From: Planctomycetaceae bacterium
GTDB taxonomy: Bacteria; Planctomycetota; Planctomycetia; Planctomycetales; Planctomycetaceae
DNA: 64,000 nucleotides
Reading direction: 5' to 3'
Assembly (NCBI GenBank): GCA_029243145.1
Contig: JAQWSQ010000019.1
Location: 1-64,000 of the forward strand
The notes beneath the pieces were generated by a model. That model did no database searches and had not been told where the DNA came from. It saw only the letters and a list, made by a program, of their open reading frames with translations. Every line of letters starts with the position of its first letter. Within the stretch, counting starts at the first letter, position 1. Positions 1-9,148 of this stretch are shown here, piece by piece. The translations under genes and the position numbers were made by a program.

Positions 1-971
1 GTTTGTAATTGCTCGGTCAACATATCGTAATCAGTCGCGTCGTAAGTGGGAACAAGATCGTAGCTTTGCCGAATGAGTGATTGCACGCCGTTCTGTCCCC
101 GGACGGGTGGAATCCAGCGTTCGATTTTATTGGATCCCACCAACATGCCGACGGTATCTCCTTGTCTGAGAGCGATATAACTCAGCAGTATGACGGCGTT
201 GAGCGCGCGGTCGAAATGAGTGATGCCGTCATGCTCGTTACACATCGAGCGTCCCGAGTCGAGAACAAACAGCAGATTTTGATTTTTCTCAACGACATAT
301 TCCCGACTGATCAATGTGTTATGCCGGGCGGTTGCTTTCCAGTCGATACTGCGATATTCGTCTTCTCGCCGGTATTCTCGCAAACGATCAAATTCGCTTC
401 CTCGACCTTTCAGCCTAGATAATCGCACGCCGGCTTCAGCGAGCCGATTCATGCGTGCGAGTAGTTCGACGCCGCGGACAGCTTGTATATCAGGATAGAT
501 TTTCACTTCTTGGGGGAGATCTACTTCCAGAGTCATATCCCACAATCCGAAACGACTCACAATTTGTAGGAAGACCGTACCGAAATGATTCTTCCCGCGA
601 TGATAGGGCGTGACCAGATAGGTTTGCGAGTGAACTTTGTCCGGTAGCAAAGTTTGCGTGAATGGTAAGTCTTCGAAGTCACAGGGAGCGGGGGGCTCAT
701 CGTGGACTCTCAATGTGACTTTGGTGGCATTCCGATTCCGCAAAAATATCTGGACCGGATTATTGGCACCCACGCTGAGAATATCGTTCGCTTGACGCTG
801 CACATCGATTTTGCGAGGAGAGGGTGACAACACAAGATCGATCAACGAAAAAATCATCAAACCGGCACTGCCGAAGATTCCGATCACTCGTGCCGGCGGC
901 CACCAGATCCCTAAAATCAATGGAATCAAGAACACCGTCATTAATCCGATGAGCCTGGCTCTCGGCATCAT
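1..971 (-). CDS. DUF58 domain-containing membrane protein (3' end outside window)
   Basis: The gene begins at 971 with ATG and runs off the left edge, leaving 323 readable codons. Two hydrophobic segments lie near residues 9-24 and 31-49. A beta-rich domain follows, then the DUF58 signature around residues 188-217 with the core RREDEYRSIDWKATAR. After it comes VLDSGRSM (about 236-243), resembling the metal-binding DxSxS site of von Willebrand A folds but with Gly at the third position. The start codon overlaps the MoxR stop codon as ATGA, so the two genes are translationally coupled. In the known MoxR-DUF58 family the ATPase is thought to act as a chaperone on the DUF58/VWA partner; the substrate here is unknown. 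No stop codon interrupts the readable part. Confidence 0.9.
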   Translation of the reverse strand, partial: MMPRARLIGLMTVFLIPLILGIWWPPARVIGIFGSAGLMIFSLIDLVLSPSPRKIDVQRQANDILSVGANNPVQIFLRNRNATKVTLRVHDEPPAPCDFEDLPFTQTLLPDKVHSQTYLVTPYHRGKNHFGTVFLQIVSRFGLWDMTLEVDLPQEVKIYPDIQAVRGVELLARMNRLAEAGVRLSRLKGRGSEFDRLREYRREDEYRSIDWKATARHNTLISREYVVEKNQNLLFVLDSGRSMCNEHDGITHFDRALNAVILLSYIALRQGDTVGMLVGSNKIERWIPPVRGQNGVQSLIRQSYDLVPTYDATDYDMLTEQLQ

Positions 972-1927
972 TGGCGGGGTGCCTCCACTGAATCGAGAAT
1001 TTCTCGGATTACGTCTTCGACATTCACCCCTTCAATTTCTGATTCCGGCTTCAATCGTAAGCGATGTCGAAGTACCCAGGGAGAAAGCTCTTTAATGTCG
1101 TCCGGGATGACGAAATCACGTCCTCGACACGCCGCCAATGATCGTGCGGCAATCAATAAGTTCACTCCTGCTCTGGGACTGGCTCCCACTTCGATGGAAT
1201 GCCAAGAGCGAGTTTTATGAACGATGGACGTGATATAGTTGATGACTTGAGGCTCGATGATGACCTGTTTCACGGCAAGCTGAATCGCCTTGATGGTTTC
1301 ACCGTCCAAGACCGACGAGAGACCGAAATTGCCAAGTTCTCGACTGTCCTTCCCCGATGCGAAAATACCAAGGATGTCGTTCTCTTGCTCTTGCGTGGGA
1401 TAATCGACAATGAGCTTGAACATGAAGCGGTCGAGTTGAGCCTCGGGGAGCGGATATGTTCCCTCTTGCTCTAACGGGTTTTGTGTGGCAATGGTGATGA
1501 ACGGAGGATCGAGCGGATAGGTGACACCATCAACGGTGACCTGTCGTTCTTGCATCGCTTCGAGCAGTGCTGATTGAGTCTTCGCAGGAGCACGATTAAT
1601 TTCATCCGCCAATAAGAGATTTGTAAATAAGGGGCCAGGATTGAAATTGAATTCGTTCTCTTTCATATCGAAGATCGAGTGCCCGGTGATATCGGAGGGC
1701 ATCAGATCGGGAGTGAACTGAATGCGGCGAAATTCACAGGAAAGGACGCGGCTGAGCGTATTCACGAGGAGAGTCTTACCGAGTCCGGGAACACCTTCGA
1801 TTAACACATTTCCTTCGGAAAGCAGCGCAACCAACACCGCTTCCACAAGTTCTTCCTGGCCGACAATGACTTTGGCGATTTCAGCCAAGGACTGCTCAAA
1901 GCGGGTTTCAATCTGAGAGAGTTCCAT
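968..1927 (-). CDS. MoxR family AAA+ ATPase
   Basis: This 319-residue AAA+ ATPase of the MoxR class has Walker A GVPGLGKT at residues 45-52, Walker B LLLADEINRAP near 104-114, and the typical TQNPLEQEGTYPLPEAQLDR stretch that includes sensor 1. Family members remodel or insert cofactors into VWA/DUF58 proteins, consistent with the overlapping DUF58 gene downstream. The reading frame stays open to an ATG at 1984, but the added 19 residues do not look like family sequence, so I start at 1927 (MELSQIETRFEQ). Neither start has a clear ribosome binding site. The DUF4129 gene that usually belongs to this cluster lies about 3 kb upstream, separated by argC and a plus-strand sulfatase. Confidence 0.92.
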   Translation of the reverse strand: MELSQIETRFEQSLAEIAKVIVGQEELVEAVLVALLSEGNVLIEGVPGLGKTLLVNTLSRVLSCEFRRIQFTPDLMPSDITGHSIFDMKENEFNFNPGPLFTNLLLADEINRAPAKTQSALLEAMQERQVTVDGVTYPLDPPFITIATQNPLEQEGTYPLPEAQLDRFMFKLIVDYPTQEQENDILGIFASGKDSRELGNFGLSSVLDGETIKAIQLAVKQVIIEPQVINYITSIVHKTRSWHSIEVGASPRAGVNLLIAARSLAACRGRDFVIPDDIKELSPWVLRHRLRLKPESEIEGVNVEDVIREILDSVEAPRQ

Positions 1928-2207
1928 AAGTATCGAAAGTGTCCAACTCGGGGTAGAGCATATTGAAAATGAGGCGAGGGTCATTCTAAGCGGGCGAACG
2001 ACTCGAATCGAGACACAATTCTATACTTCCTGGTGGTGTTTACAGGCAAATTTCACTTGGATTGATCGATTTTTCATTTTCTCCAGATCCTCCTGTTGAG
2101 TTCCAGTCGTTGAGAGTTAATGATTGAAGAAAGCGCGTCTCTTTCGGTAGGGAGGCGATCTTCTCGGGCCTTCTTACTCACTCACGCCGACCCGGAGTCG
2201 TTTGATC

Positions 2208-3863
2208 ATGCCGTTGCGATGTTTCAACTTGATTCTCTGCCTGATTCTTCTTGTCTCTCCTTGCGCGTTTGCACAATCGGAGACACTTTTCCAGAACACT
2301 GAGACGCAGGAAGCCCCCCCAACAAAACCCCTCCCAAAATCCATCAAACCCAACATTGTCGTCATTTTGGCAGACGATCTCGGGTTTTCCGATTTAGGAT
2401 GTTATGGCAGTCAAGTCGAGACACCCAATCTCGACACATTAGCCAACAATGGGCTTCGCTATGCCCAGTTTTACAACACCGCCCGGTGTTGGCCGACAAG
2501 AGCCGCGTTGTTGACGGGTTACTACCCACAACAAATTGGTATGGATCCGCCTCAGAAAACGCTGCCTCAATGGACGCGGATGTTACCTCACTACCTGAAG
2601 ACTGCCGGTTACCGCAGTTATCATTCAGGGAAATGGCACGTCCGAGCGGCTGAAGATGTCGTGGCTCAAGGGGGCTTTGATCGGTCTTACAAGATCTCAG
2701 ATCAGGACCGCTTCTTTTCTCCCCGTAGTGTTTCACTGGATGACAAAAATCAGCCACCTGTTGAAAACGATGGTAGTTTTTATGCAACGGAAGCCATCGG
2801 CGAGTATGGAATCAAGTTTCTGAGTCAGCATCAGGAAGACCATGCCGACAAACCATTCTTCTTGTATCTCGCCTTCACTTCACCTCACTTTCCGCTGCAT
2901 GCTTTGCAGGAGGATGTCCAGAAGTACAAAGAAACATTTCGCGATGGATGGGACATCCATCGCGAAAAACGACTCAAGTTTCTTAAGGAAAGTGGGTTGC
3001 TACCCAATGCCGAACTCTCTGCCTTAGAATCTGAAACATTTCCTCGCTGGAATCTCACCGCGGAAAAGTTGATAGAAGTCATCGGTAAAGGAGAAGTTCC
3101 GACAGCAGTCGCTTGGGAGACACTCACCGACGAGCAGAAAGAATTTCAAGCTCTGAAAATGGCCATTCATGCAGCCATGATTGACCGTATGGATCAAGCC
3201 ATCGGATTGGTCATCAAGCAATTGACGGCAATGAACGCTCTTGATAACACGCTGATTCTGTTTTGTTCCGATAACGGTGCTTCTGCCGAACAGATCATTC
3301 GAGGTAACTTGCATGATCCTAAAGCCATCCCCGGATCGGCAAAATCTTATTTGTGCCTTGGACCCGGTTGGTCAACCGCCGCCAATACTCCCTTCCGCCG
3401 ACATAAATCCTGGGTGCATGAAGGAGGAATTTCGACTCCGCTCATCGTGCATTGGCCGAAACAAATTCAATCTTCGGGAGAAATTCGACAGTCACTCGGG
3501 CATGTGATTGACATTGTACCGACTATTCTCGATGTTGCCGGCGTCCCCTGGAATGAAAAATGGAACGGAACGACGGCTCCTTCGCTGGCCGGAAAAAGTT
3601 TGGTCCCTTCATTTGCCAAAAATGTCCCTATTGAACGCGAATATCTTTACTTCAGCCACGATGGCCACCACGCGCTGCGACAAGGTGATTGGAAAGTCGT
3701 TTCTGCGGATGACAACACCGTGGACTGGACGCTCTATAATATTGCCGAGGATCGGGACGAATCCAATAACTTGACCCCATTGAATCGCGAACAGATGACC
3801 AAAATGCAACTCCTTTGGAATCAAATTAACCGAGACATGCGCGCTCAAGCCACTCAGGATTGA
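2208..3863 (+). CDS. Exported arylsulfatase (sulfatase family, CWPTR formylglycine motif)
   Basis: This 551-residue alkaline-phosphatase-fold sulfatase would hydrolyse sulfate esters, probably on polysaccharides, after export. A signal peptide spans residues 1-22 (ends CAFAQ). Metal-binding DD is at 56-57 in VVILADDLGFSDLGCYG. The formylglycine motif is C94-W-P-T-R98 followed by AALLTGYYP, and a second metal site lies in FCSDNGA. The frame could also open at TTG 2202, two codons earlier; the ATG is preferred because it starts a clean signal peptide. It is the only plus-strand gene among the minus-strand MoxR, argC and DUF4129 genes and converges with argC, 32 bases apart. The exact substrate cannot be told from sequence. 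A matching sulfatase-maturating enzyme is not in the window. Confidence 0.93.
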   Translation: MPLRCFNLILCLILLVSPCAFAQSETLFQNTETQEAPPTKPLPKSIKPNIVVILADDLGFSDLGCYGSQVETPNLDTLANNGLRYAQFYNTARCWPTRAALLTGYYPQQIGMDPPQKTLPQWTRMLPHYLKTAGYRSYHSGKWHVRAAEDVVAQGGFDRSYKISDQDRFFSPRSVSLDDKNQPPVENDGSFYATEAIGEYGIKFLSQHQEDHADKPFFLYLAFTSPHFPLHALQEDVQKYKETFRDGWDIHREKRLKFLKESGLLPNAELSALESETFPRWNLTAEKLIEVIGKGEVPTAVAWETLTDEQKEFQALKMAIHAAMIDRMDQAIGLVIKQLTAMNALDNTLILFCSDNGASAEQIIRGNLHDPKAIPGSAKSYLCLGPGWSTAANTPFRRHKSWVHEGGISTPLIVHWPKQIQSSGEIRQSLGHVIDIVPTILDVAGVPWNEKWNGTTAPSLAGKSLVPSFAKNVPIEREYLYFSHDGHHALRQGDWKVVSADDNTVDWTLYNIAEDRDESNNLTPLNREQMTKMQLLWNQINRDMRAQATQD

Positions 3864-3895
3864 AGCATCACCAATTGCAGTAGCTGCGATGAATC

Positions 3896-4909
3896 TCACA
3901 CAATTAACGCGGTTGTTTCATCAAATCCGGCCAAGAGATTGAAGTTTTGCACGGCGACTCCCGCAGCACCTTTGATCAGATTGTCGAGTGCCGCCAACAC
4001 AATCAGTTGGTCACGATTGAATCGAACGGTGATGTCGATGTAGTTCGTTTGAGTCACATCCTTGGTTCTCGGTAAATGATCGACGATCCGAACGAACGGG
4101 CTGTCTGCGTAGAAATCACGATAGAGTTCTAACAATTTATCTTGAGTGGTCGACTCTTTCAGTTGTGGATAAATCGTACAAAGAATTCCTCGATCCATCG
4201 GGATCAGATGTGGCGTGAACGTCACCGCAACATCGCTATCCGAAACATCGGAGAGAATTTGTTCAATTTCTGGTTGATGTCGATGAGTCCCCACACCGTA
4301 GGCCGAAAGACTCTCATTGCACTCAGCAAACAAAGTGCCCAGCTTAGGACTGCGACCCGCTCCTGAAACACCACTCTTGGCATCGATGATGATCCCGGTT
4401 GATTCGATAAGGTTGTGTTTCACCAGTGGAGTCAGCGCGAGAATCGATGTGCTTGTGTAGCAGCCAGGGTTGGCGACAAGATCGTTGCCAGGAATTTTGT
4501 CACGATATAGTTCCGGCAAACCGTACACGGTGTCTCCCAAGCGAGTGGGGTCAGTATGCACGTGACCGTACCACTTTTCATAGACGGCCGGATCAGTCAG
4601 TCGATAATCGGCTGACAAATCAATCACTCTGGCGCCGCCTGCGAGTAAATCGGGGACCGCCGTCATGCTGGCAACGTGTGGCAACGCGCAGAAAACGTAA
4701 TCGCAACGCTGACCGACTTCCTCAGCGGACAGATTTTCGCAATTCAGGTCGAGACGACCATGAAGCGATGGATGAATTTCATGAATCGGTGGATTGCCTT
4801 CTTGCCGAGTTGTGGCGGCGACAATCTCAACCTTCGGATTTCGCAACAAGATGCGAATCAGTTCGTAGGCCGTGTATCCGGTGGCACCGAGGATTCCGAC
4901 TTTGAGCAT
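3896..4909 (-). CDS. argC: N-acetyl-gamma-glutamyl-phosphate reductase
   Basis: ArgC catalyses the NADPH-dependent reduction of N-acetylglutamyl-5-phosphate to the semialdehyde, the third step of arginine biosynthesis, in the cytoplasm. The 337 residues match the usual family length. The dinucleotide-binding [18 protein letters not shown] is at the N-terminus. The catalytic cysteine is C150 in VANPGCYTS, and the conserved [13 protein letters not shown] holds the active-site histidine region. No other arg genes are adjacent, so it is a lone pathway gene here. It lies 91 bases downstream of the DUF4129 gene on the same strand and could be co-transcribed with it. Its 3' end faces the sulfatase. 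Confidence 0.96.
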   Translation of the reverse strand: MLKVGILGATGYTAYELIRILLRNPKVEIVAATTRQEGNPPIHEIHPSLHGRLDLNCENLSAEEVGQRCDYVFCALPHVASMTAVPDLLAGGARVIDLSADYRLTDPAVYEKWYGHVHTDPTRLGDTVYGLPELYRDKIPGNDLVANPGCYTSTSILALTPLVKHNLIESTGIIIDAKSGVSGAGRSPKLGTLFAECNESLSAYGVGTHRHQPEIEQILSDVSDSDVAVTFTPHLIPMDRGILCTIYPQLKESTTQDKLLELYRDFYADSPFVRIVDHLPRTKDVTQTNYIDITVRFNRDQLIVLAALDNLIKGAAGVAVQNFNLLAGFDETTALIV

Positions 4910-5000
4910 GGTTGGTCCGTATGGTTCTTATTGAAATTGTATTTTACTGAATCAACGTCCGTAGCATCGTTAAGACACCATCGAATTCTAATTGTTCGCA

Positions 5001-6806
5001 TCATCCCACCGATTGTGGTTCGCGGCGTGTCATGCCGGTCCATAATTGTTCCAGCAACGTAATGTCGAACGAGGTGGGTGGACGTGAAGAATACAGGATA
5101 CGGGAATGCGCTGTCGTGAGAAACCGTATCGACTCTGCCAGATTTGGAAATTGTCTGGTAACTTCGTGACCGACTTCCGTCGCCGTGATTTCCTCACCGG
5201 TATCGATGCCTGATTCCCGAGCAAATGCCCGGAAGGCTTCTTCCGAATAGAGCACCAGAGCATCGGGCGACATACGGTGTGCCAAGCCGGTTGTGAACGG
5301 GTTTTCGTATTCGGCAAACGATTTAACGGCAGGCCCGATGTCGAGAGGCGATTCTACACCATCGTCCAATTTTTTCTGTTTCTTCTTTTTCCCAGCGAAT
5401 AGTTTGGCCCAGAAATTGGCGATGGATTGAAAGAATTCACGAGCTCCCGCGGCAAGATCGTGACGGTTCTTCCACAAGGCCCAGAGAATCACCAACCCGA
5501 ACACGACATACATAATCCATTTCAATGCAGAAGCAAATTGTGGGATTTTTGAGGAAGGAGACTTTGCTGACGAGGATGAAGAGTCGGACTGTTTCTTCCC
5601 CTCCTTGCCTTCTTGTTGTTTTTCAGAATTTGCGGCTTGTTGTTTTTTCTGATCCTGTTGTTCTTTCTTCTCGGCTGTCTCATTTTCTTGTGATTGTTGA
5701 TCCTGCTCGCCTTTTTCGGACTTCCCTTTCTGATCAGATTCACCCGGTTTCTTGCCGTCACCTTCCGAGTCAGTCGGTTTTCCTTCGTCAGACATTTTGT
5801 CGCCTGGGTCTTCAGAATTCTCGTCGACTGTCCCTGCTCGTCGTCCCTCTCCTTCACCGGCATCATTGCTGCTGAGAGCAACATTTGACGCGGATTGATC
5901 TTTCGTAAAACGATCGAGCAAGGCAGTCACCGACGTTCCCGAATGAGGTCGCGGAATCAACATACAAAGTCCCAACACCAGCAACATGATGAACACCCCC
6001 GAACTGATCCAGGCAGCCGTGATACTGGTTGGCATTTTGATACGCCGTTGACGCAGATATCGTCTCAATCCCAAAAAACTGGTGGTCAGAAAAAGCCCCA
6101 GTGCGGAAGCCACATAGACCCACAAGAATAGAAATCCTTCTCGAACAGATCCCTCTGCTGGTGGCAGAAACGCTTGCCCGATTCCAAACAAGGGGAGTGC
6201 TGCCAATGAAAAGTAAACCACCCAGACTCCGGGAGAACGTGCTTTCTCAGGGGACGCCGGCATTTCTGCGGGGTCGAGTGTTTGGCCAGAGACTTGAGTG
6301 TCGTCCGCCTCTCCGAGTAGTTGTTCGCGCCGCAGTCGTCGCTTTCGCTGTTTTTCGGATTCGGCAGGTTCTTCCTCTGCATAGTCAGGCGGAGCATCCA
6401 TTCCCGATTGCTGTAAGAGCCCCCCGGAAGTCACCTCAACCGAATCAAGGACGGTGCAATCCCAAGTCAGTTTATTAACGCACCACCAAATCACAACCAT
6501 GAGCACAATGATCCCCACAATGTACTCTTCCAAAAACCGAAACGCGAAAACAGTACAAGCGAGAGCCAAGGCCCCTGCGTACATCGAGGCATGCGCTTTC
6601 CCGAATTCAATTCCGATGCGTGAGATCAACACGGTCGCGAAGACAAACCAACCCAGCATCCAGCGAACACGTCCTTGAAACTGACCGTCATAACTCACTT
6701 CTTGCAAAAAGAAGACGAGACTCCCAACCAGTAGCATGATCAGAGCAGGGCTGATCGCGATGGCAAGATAGTCGGCGGTCGATTGTTCAACTCGTCTGCG
6801 AGCCAT
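5001..6806 (-). CDS. Multi-pass membrane protein with C-terminal DUF4129 domain
   Basis: The 601-residue protein has about eight hydrophobic segments: four in the first 110 residues, three around 195-290, and one near residues 427-447. A strongly charged, low-complexity linker rich in Glu, Lys, Gln, Ser and Asp occupies roughly residues 320-415. The last 90 residues (ALVLYSEEAFRAFARESG, then TATEVGHEVTRQFP) look like DUF4129, a domain often found after transglutaminase-like modules in MoxR-DUF58 clusters. No transglutaminase Cys-His-Asp core is visible, so this is the DUF4129-only form. The start at ATG 6806 (MARRRVEQST) precedes the first membrane segment. Function is unknown; the MoxR context suggests cell-envelope work. 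Confidence 0.8.
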   Translation of the reverse strand: MARRRVEQSTADYLAIAISPALIMLLVGSLVFFLQEVSYDGQFQGRVRWMLGWFVFATVLISRIGIEFGKAHASMYAGALALACTVFAFRFLEEYIVGIIVLMVVIWWCVNKLTWDCTVLDSVEVTSGGLLQQSGMDAPPDYAEEEPAESEKQRKRRLRREQLLGEADDTQVSGQTLDPAEMPASPEKARSPGVWVVYFSLAALPLFGIGQAFLPPAEGSVREGFLFLWVYVASALGLFLTTSFLGLRRYLRQRRIKMPTSITAAWISSGVFIMLLVLGLCMLIPRPHSGTSVTALLDRFTKDQSASNVALSSNDAGEGEGRRAGTVDENSEDPGDKMSDEGKPTDSEGDGKKPGESDQKGKSEKGEQDQQSQENETAEKKEQQDQKKQQAANSEKQQEGKEGKKQSDSSSSSAKSPSSKIPQFASALKWIMYVVFGLVILWALWKNRHDLAAGAREFFQSIANFWAKLFAGKKKKQKKLDDGVESPLDIGPAVKSFAEYENPFTTGLAHRMSPDALVLYSEEAFRAFARESGIDTGEEITATEVGHEVTRQFPNLAESIRFLTTAHSRILYSSRPPTSFDITLLEQLWTGMTRREPQSVG

Positions 6807-6948
6807 GATTGGTAATCTTCATTCAGTGCGAAATCTCCATTTCGTATTCTAACGACAAGCAGCAGGGAAGTGCTGGGAAAATCGGCAAAACACGGCTTAA
6901 ATCCTTGAGCCAGGATCTCTTTGACGACGAAGGGTAAAGAGAAACACG

Positions 6949-6977
6949 TTGACATTATATGTGCCATAAACCACAAT
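6949..6977 (+). promoter_or_regulatory. Candidate sigma-70-type promoter of the DUF1501 gene at 7036
   Basis: A perfect TTGACA (6949-6954) is followed by a 17-base spacer and CACAAT (6972-6977, four of six matches to TATAAT). It lies 58 bases upstream of the ATG at 7036. This is a consensus match by eye, without expression evidence. Confidence 0.4.
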
Positions 6978-7035
6978 TGATGAGTTCGCGTCAGCGGGCT
7001 CCCTCCTTTTTTGAACCCACCTCAGACGGTTTCCC

Positions 7036-8454
7036 ATGCCTCGTCAGAAACCAAACTTATCAAGCACACAGAATACCTGCGCCGATTTTCGTAGCTCATT
7101 ACAATTTCCACGTCGATCAATTCTGCAAGCAGGAATGATCGGTGGGTTGTCACTGCCGACTTTGTTGTCCCAATCGACGTCAGCCGATAGCGGTATTTCA
7201 TTACCAGGTTTTGGCAAAGCGAAACGCTGTATCTTTCTTTTCATGTGGGGTGGTCCAAGCCACATCGATACTCTCGATCCCAAACCCAATGCCCCGGCTG
7301 AAGTCCGTGGAGAGTTTGCCACTATCGACACCAATGTTCCCGGCATCCAGTTGAGTGAGCATTTTCGGAGAACCGCACAACAATGCGACAAGCTGGCAGT
7401 GGTCCGCTCGCTCACGCATTCAGATCCCTCTCATCTGGCAAGCGGGCATTGTACGTTGACGGGACACATTGCCCCGGTTCCCAATAGTGATGCCGAGCCT
7501 CCCAGTGAACGCGACACGCCGCATATTGGCTCGGTGATCTCAAAGCTCAATCACCAGACTTCGGCGATGCCAGACTTTGTGACGCTTCCTTGGAAAGCCT
7601 ATCACCCGGCCGCACCGGGAGGTCAATCACCCGGCCAGACCGGAGGATGGTTGGGTCGCCAATACGACCCTTTGTTGATTACCGGTAATCCGGCCGAGCC
7701 GAACTGGAAAGTTCCCGCACTCAACTTGATTGATGGGGTCGATACGAACCGACTCAACAATCGACGCAGCCTGCTTCAGAGCATTGATCGTCAACGGATG
7801 TCGTTGGACGAATATGCAGACGTCCGTAGTGTCAGTGGCCAACAAGAACGAGCGTTTGGGTTATTAACGTCTCCCAATGTGCGACAGGCTTTTGATCTCT
7901 CTCAAGAGCCCGACGCTGTTCGTGATCGATATGGTCGAAACACTCATGGCCAATGTGTCTTAATGGCGAGACGATTGGTGGAGTCGGGAGTTTCTCTTGT
8001 GTCCGTCAACTGGCACAATGACGGGCAATCCTTCTGGGATACGCACGGCAATAATTTTCCACGACTCAAAAATGATCTGATCCCTCCCGCCGATCAAGCG
8101 CTGGCCACGTTGCTCGCCGATCTGGAAGAACGTGGATTACTGGAGGAAACTCTGGTGTGTTGGGTGGGGGAATTTGGTCGGTCGCCGAGAGTCGAAAATG
8201 GTGGGCGACAACATTATCCCCAATGCTATAGCGGCTTGTTTGCAGGCGGTGGAATTGCTGGCGGTCAGATTTACGGAAAGTCTGATGCCCAAGGGACACA
8301 ACCGATCCTCAACCCGGTTTCACCTCAAGACTATGCCGCCACTGTCTATCATAGCTTGGGTGTCCCCCACGATCTGGCTTTGAAAGATCCAGCGAATCGT
8401 CCACATCCCGTCTACGGTGGCAATCCGCTTATTGATCTCTTCCACGTCTCTTAA
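7036..8454 (+). CDS. DUF1501 domain-containing protein
   Basis: This 472-residue member of the DUF1501 family has an alkaline-phosphatase/sulfatase-like fold and is very common in planctomycetes. A twin-arginine-like leader is seen at R26-R27 (FPRRSILQAGMIGGLSLP), followed by family motifs FLFMWGGPSHIDTLDPKPNA, LVSVNWHNDG and CWVGEFGRSPR. The last motif resembles the C-terminal metal-binding part of phosphatase-fold enzymes. It stands alone, without an adjacent DUF1549/DUF1553 partner, unlike the copies at 11.0 and 35.3 kb. DUF1501 proteins are probably exported; their biochemical activity is not established. The 58-residue stretch before the core is typical of the family. Confidence 0.92.
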   Translation: MPRQKPNLSSTQNTCADFRSSLQFPRRSILQAGMIGGLSLPTLLSQSTSADSGISLPGFGKAKRCIFLFMWGGPSHIDTLDPKPNAPAEVRGEFATIDTNVPGIQLSEHFRRTAQQCDKLAVVRSLTHSDPSHLASGHCTLTGHIAPVPNSDAEPPSERDTPHIGSVISKLNHQTSAMPDFVTLPWKAYHPAAPGGQSPGQTGGWLGRQYDPLLITGNPAEPNWKVPALNLIDGVDTNRLNNRRSLLQSIDRQRMSLDEYADVRSVSGQQERAFGLLTSPNVRQAFDLSQEPDAVRDRYGRNTHGQCVLMARRLVESGVSLVSVNWHNDGQSFWDTHGNNFPRLKNDLIPPADQALATLLADLEERGLLEETLVCWVGEFGRSPRVENGGRQHYPQCYSGLFAGGGIAGGQIYGKSDAQGTQPILNPVSPQDYAATVYHSLGVPHDLALKDPANRPHPVYGGNPLIDLFHVS

Positions 8455-8530
8455 TTACTGATTCCTAGAAAATTCAGGTTCATCCGGGAACTGTGTATTC
8501 ATCCTGACGACTGATGACTGTTTCAACGGA

Positions 8531-9142
8531 TTACTTTTTAAGCCGTGAAATCAGCTTCGGTGTGACTCGTTCAAATGCCCGCGCGCGATGGCTGAGGTGT
8601 TTTTTAACAATCGGTGCGAGTTCGCCGAACGTCTTGTGCAACTCGACAATTGTGAAATACGGATCGTAGCCGAAACCATTCTCGCCGCGAGGTTCCGTCC
8701 CGATGCGTCCGCGACAGGTCGCTTCTTCTGTCAATACGACGTTTCCTGTCGGATCAGAAACTGCCAACGAACAGACATATTGCGAGCCTCGTTTGAGAGT
8801 CGTCACGCCGTCCATTTCTTCCAACAACTTTGCATTATTCTTCTCGTCGGTCGCGTCGGGTCCGCTGTACCGGGCGGAATAGATTCCCGGTCGCCCATCG
8901 AGTGCATCAACCATCAAGCCACTATCTTCTCCCAACGTCCACTGATTCAGGTGTTGGGAAATCTCGACTGCTTTCAACGCAGCATTTTCAGCAAAGGTTT
9001 CACCTGTTTCTTCCACTTCGGGAACATCGTCAAATTCTGCGAGACTTAAAACTTCAATGCCATGCGGTTCCAGCAAACCGCGAATTTCGCGCAGTTTGCC
9101 CGCGTTTCGCGTCGCAATGACAAGAGAAGGTGCAGCCGACAT
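8531..9142 (-). CDS. rdgB: Non-canonical purine NTP pyrophosphatase (RdgB/HAM1 family)
   Basis: The enzyme hydrolyses ITP, dITP and XTP to the monophosphates, keeping deaminated purines out of DNA and RNA. The 203 residues match family length. Motifs visible are VIATRNAGKLREI at the N-terminus, ETGETFAENAALKA, LGEDSGLMVDALDGRPGIYSARY split over the nucleotide site, GENGFGYDP, and the C-terminal LSHRARAF. The product is cytoplasmic. The start is ATG 9142 (MSAAPSLVIATRN). The gene lies 6 bases downstream of glnS on the same strand, so the two are probably one operon. Confidence 0.96.
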   Translation of the reverse strand: MSAAPSLVIATRNAGKLREIRGLLEPHGIEVLSLAEFDDVPEVEETGETFAENAALKAVEISQHLNQWTLGEDSGLMVDALDGRPGIYSARYSGPDATDEKNNAKLLEEMDGVTTLKRGSQYVCSLAVSDPTGNVVLTEEATCRGRIGTEPRGENGFGYDPYFTIVELHKTFGELAPIVKKHLSHRARAFERVTPKLISRLKK

Positions 9143-9148
9143 GTTATC

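Noticed and set aside
5560-5850. Tandem DNA repeat in the DUF4129 gene
   Set aside because: The base pattern reflects a Glu/Lys/Gln-rich protein linker with irregular codons, not a DNA repeat array.
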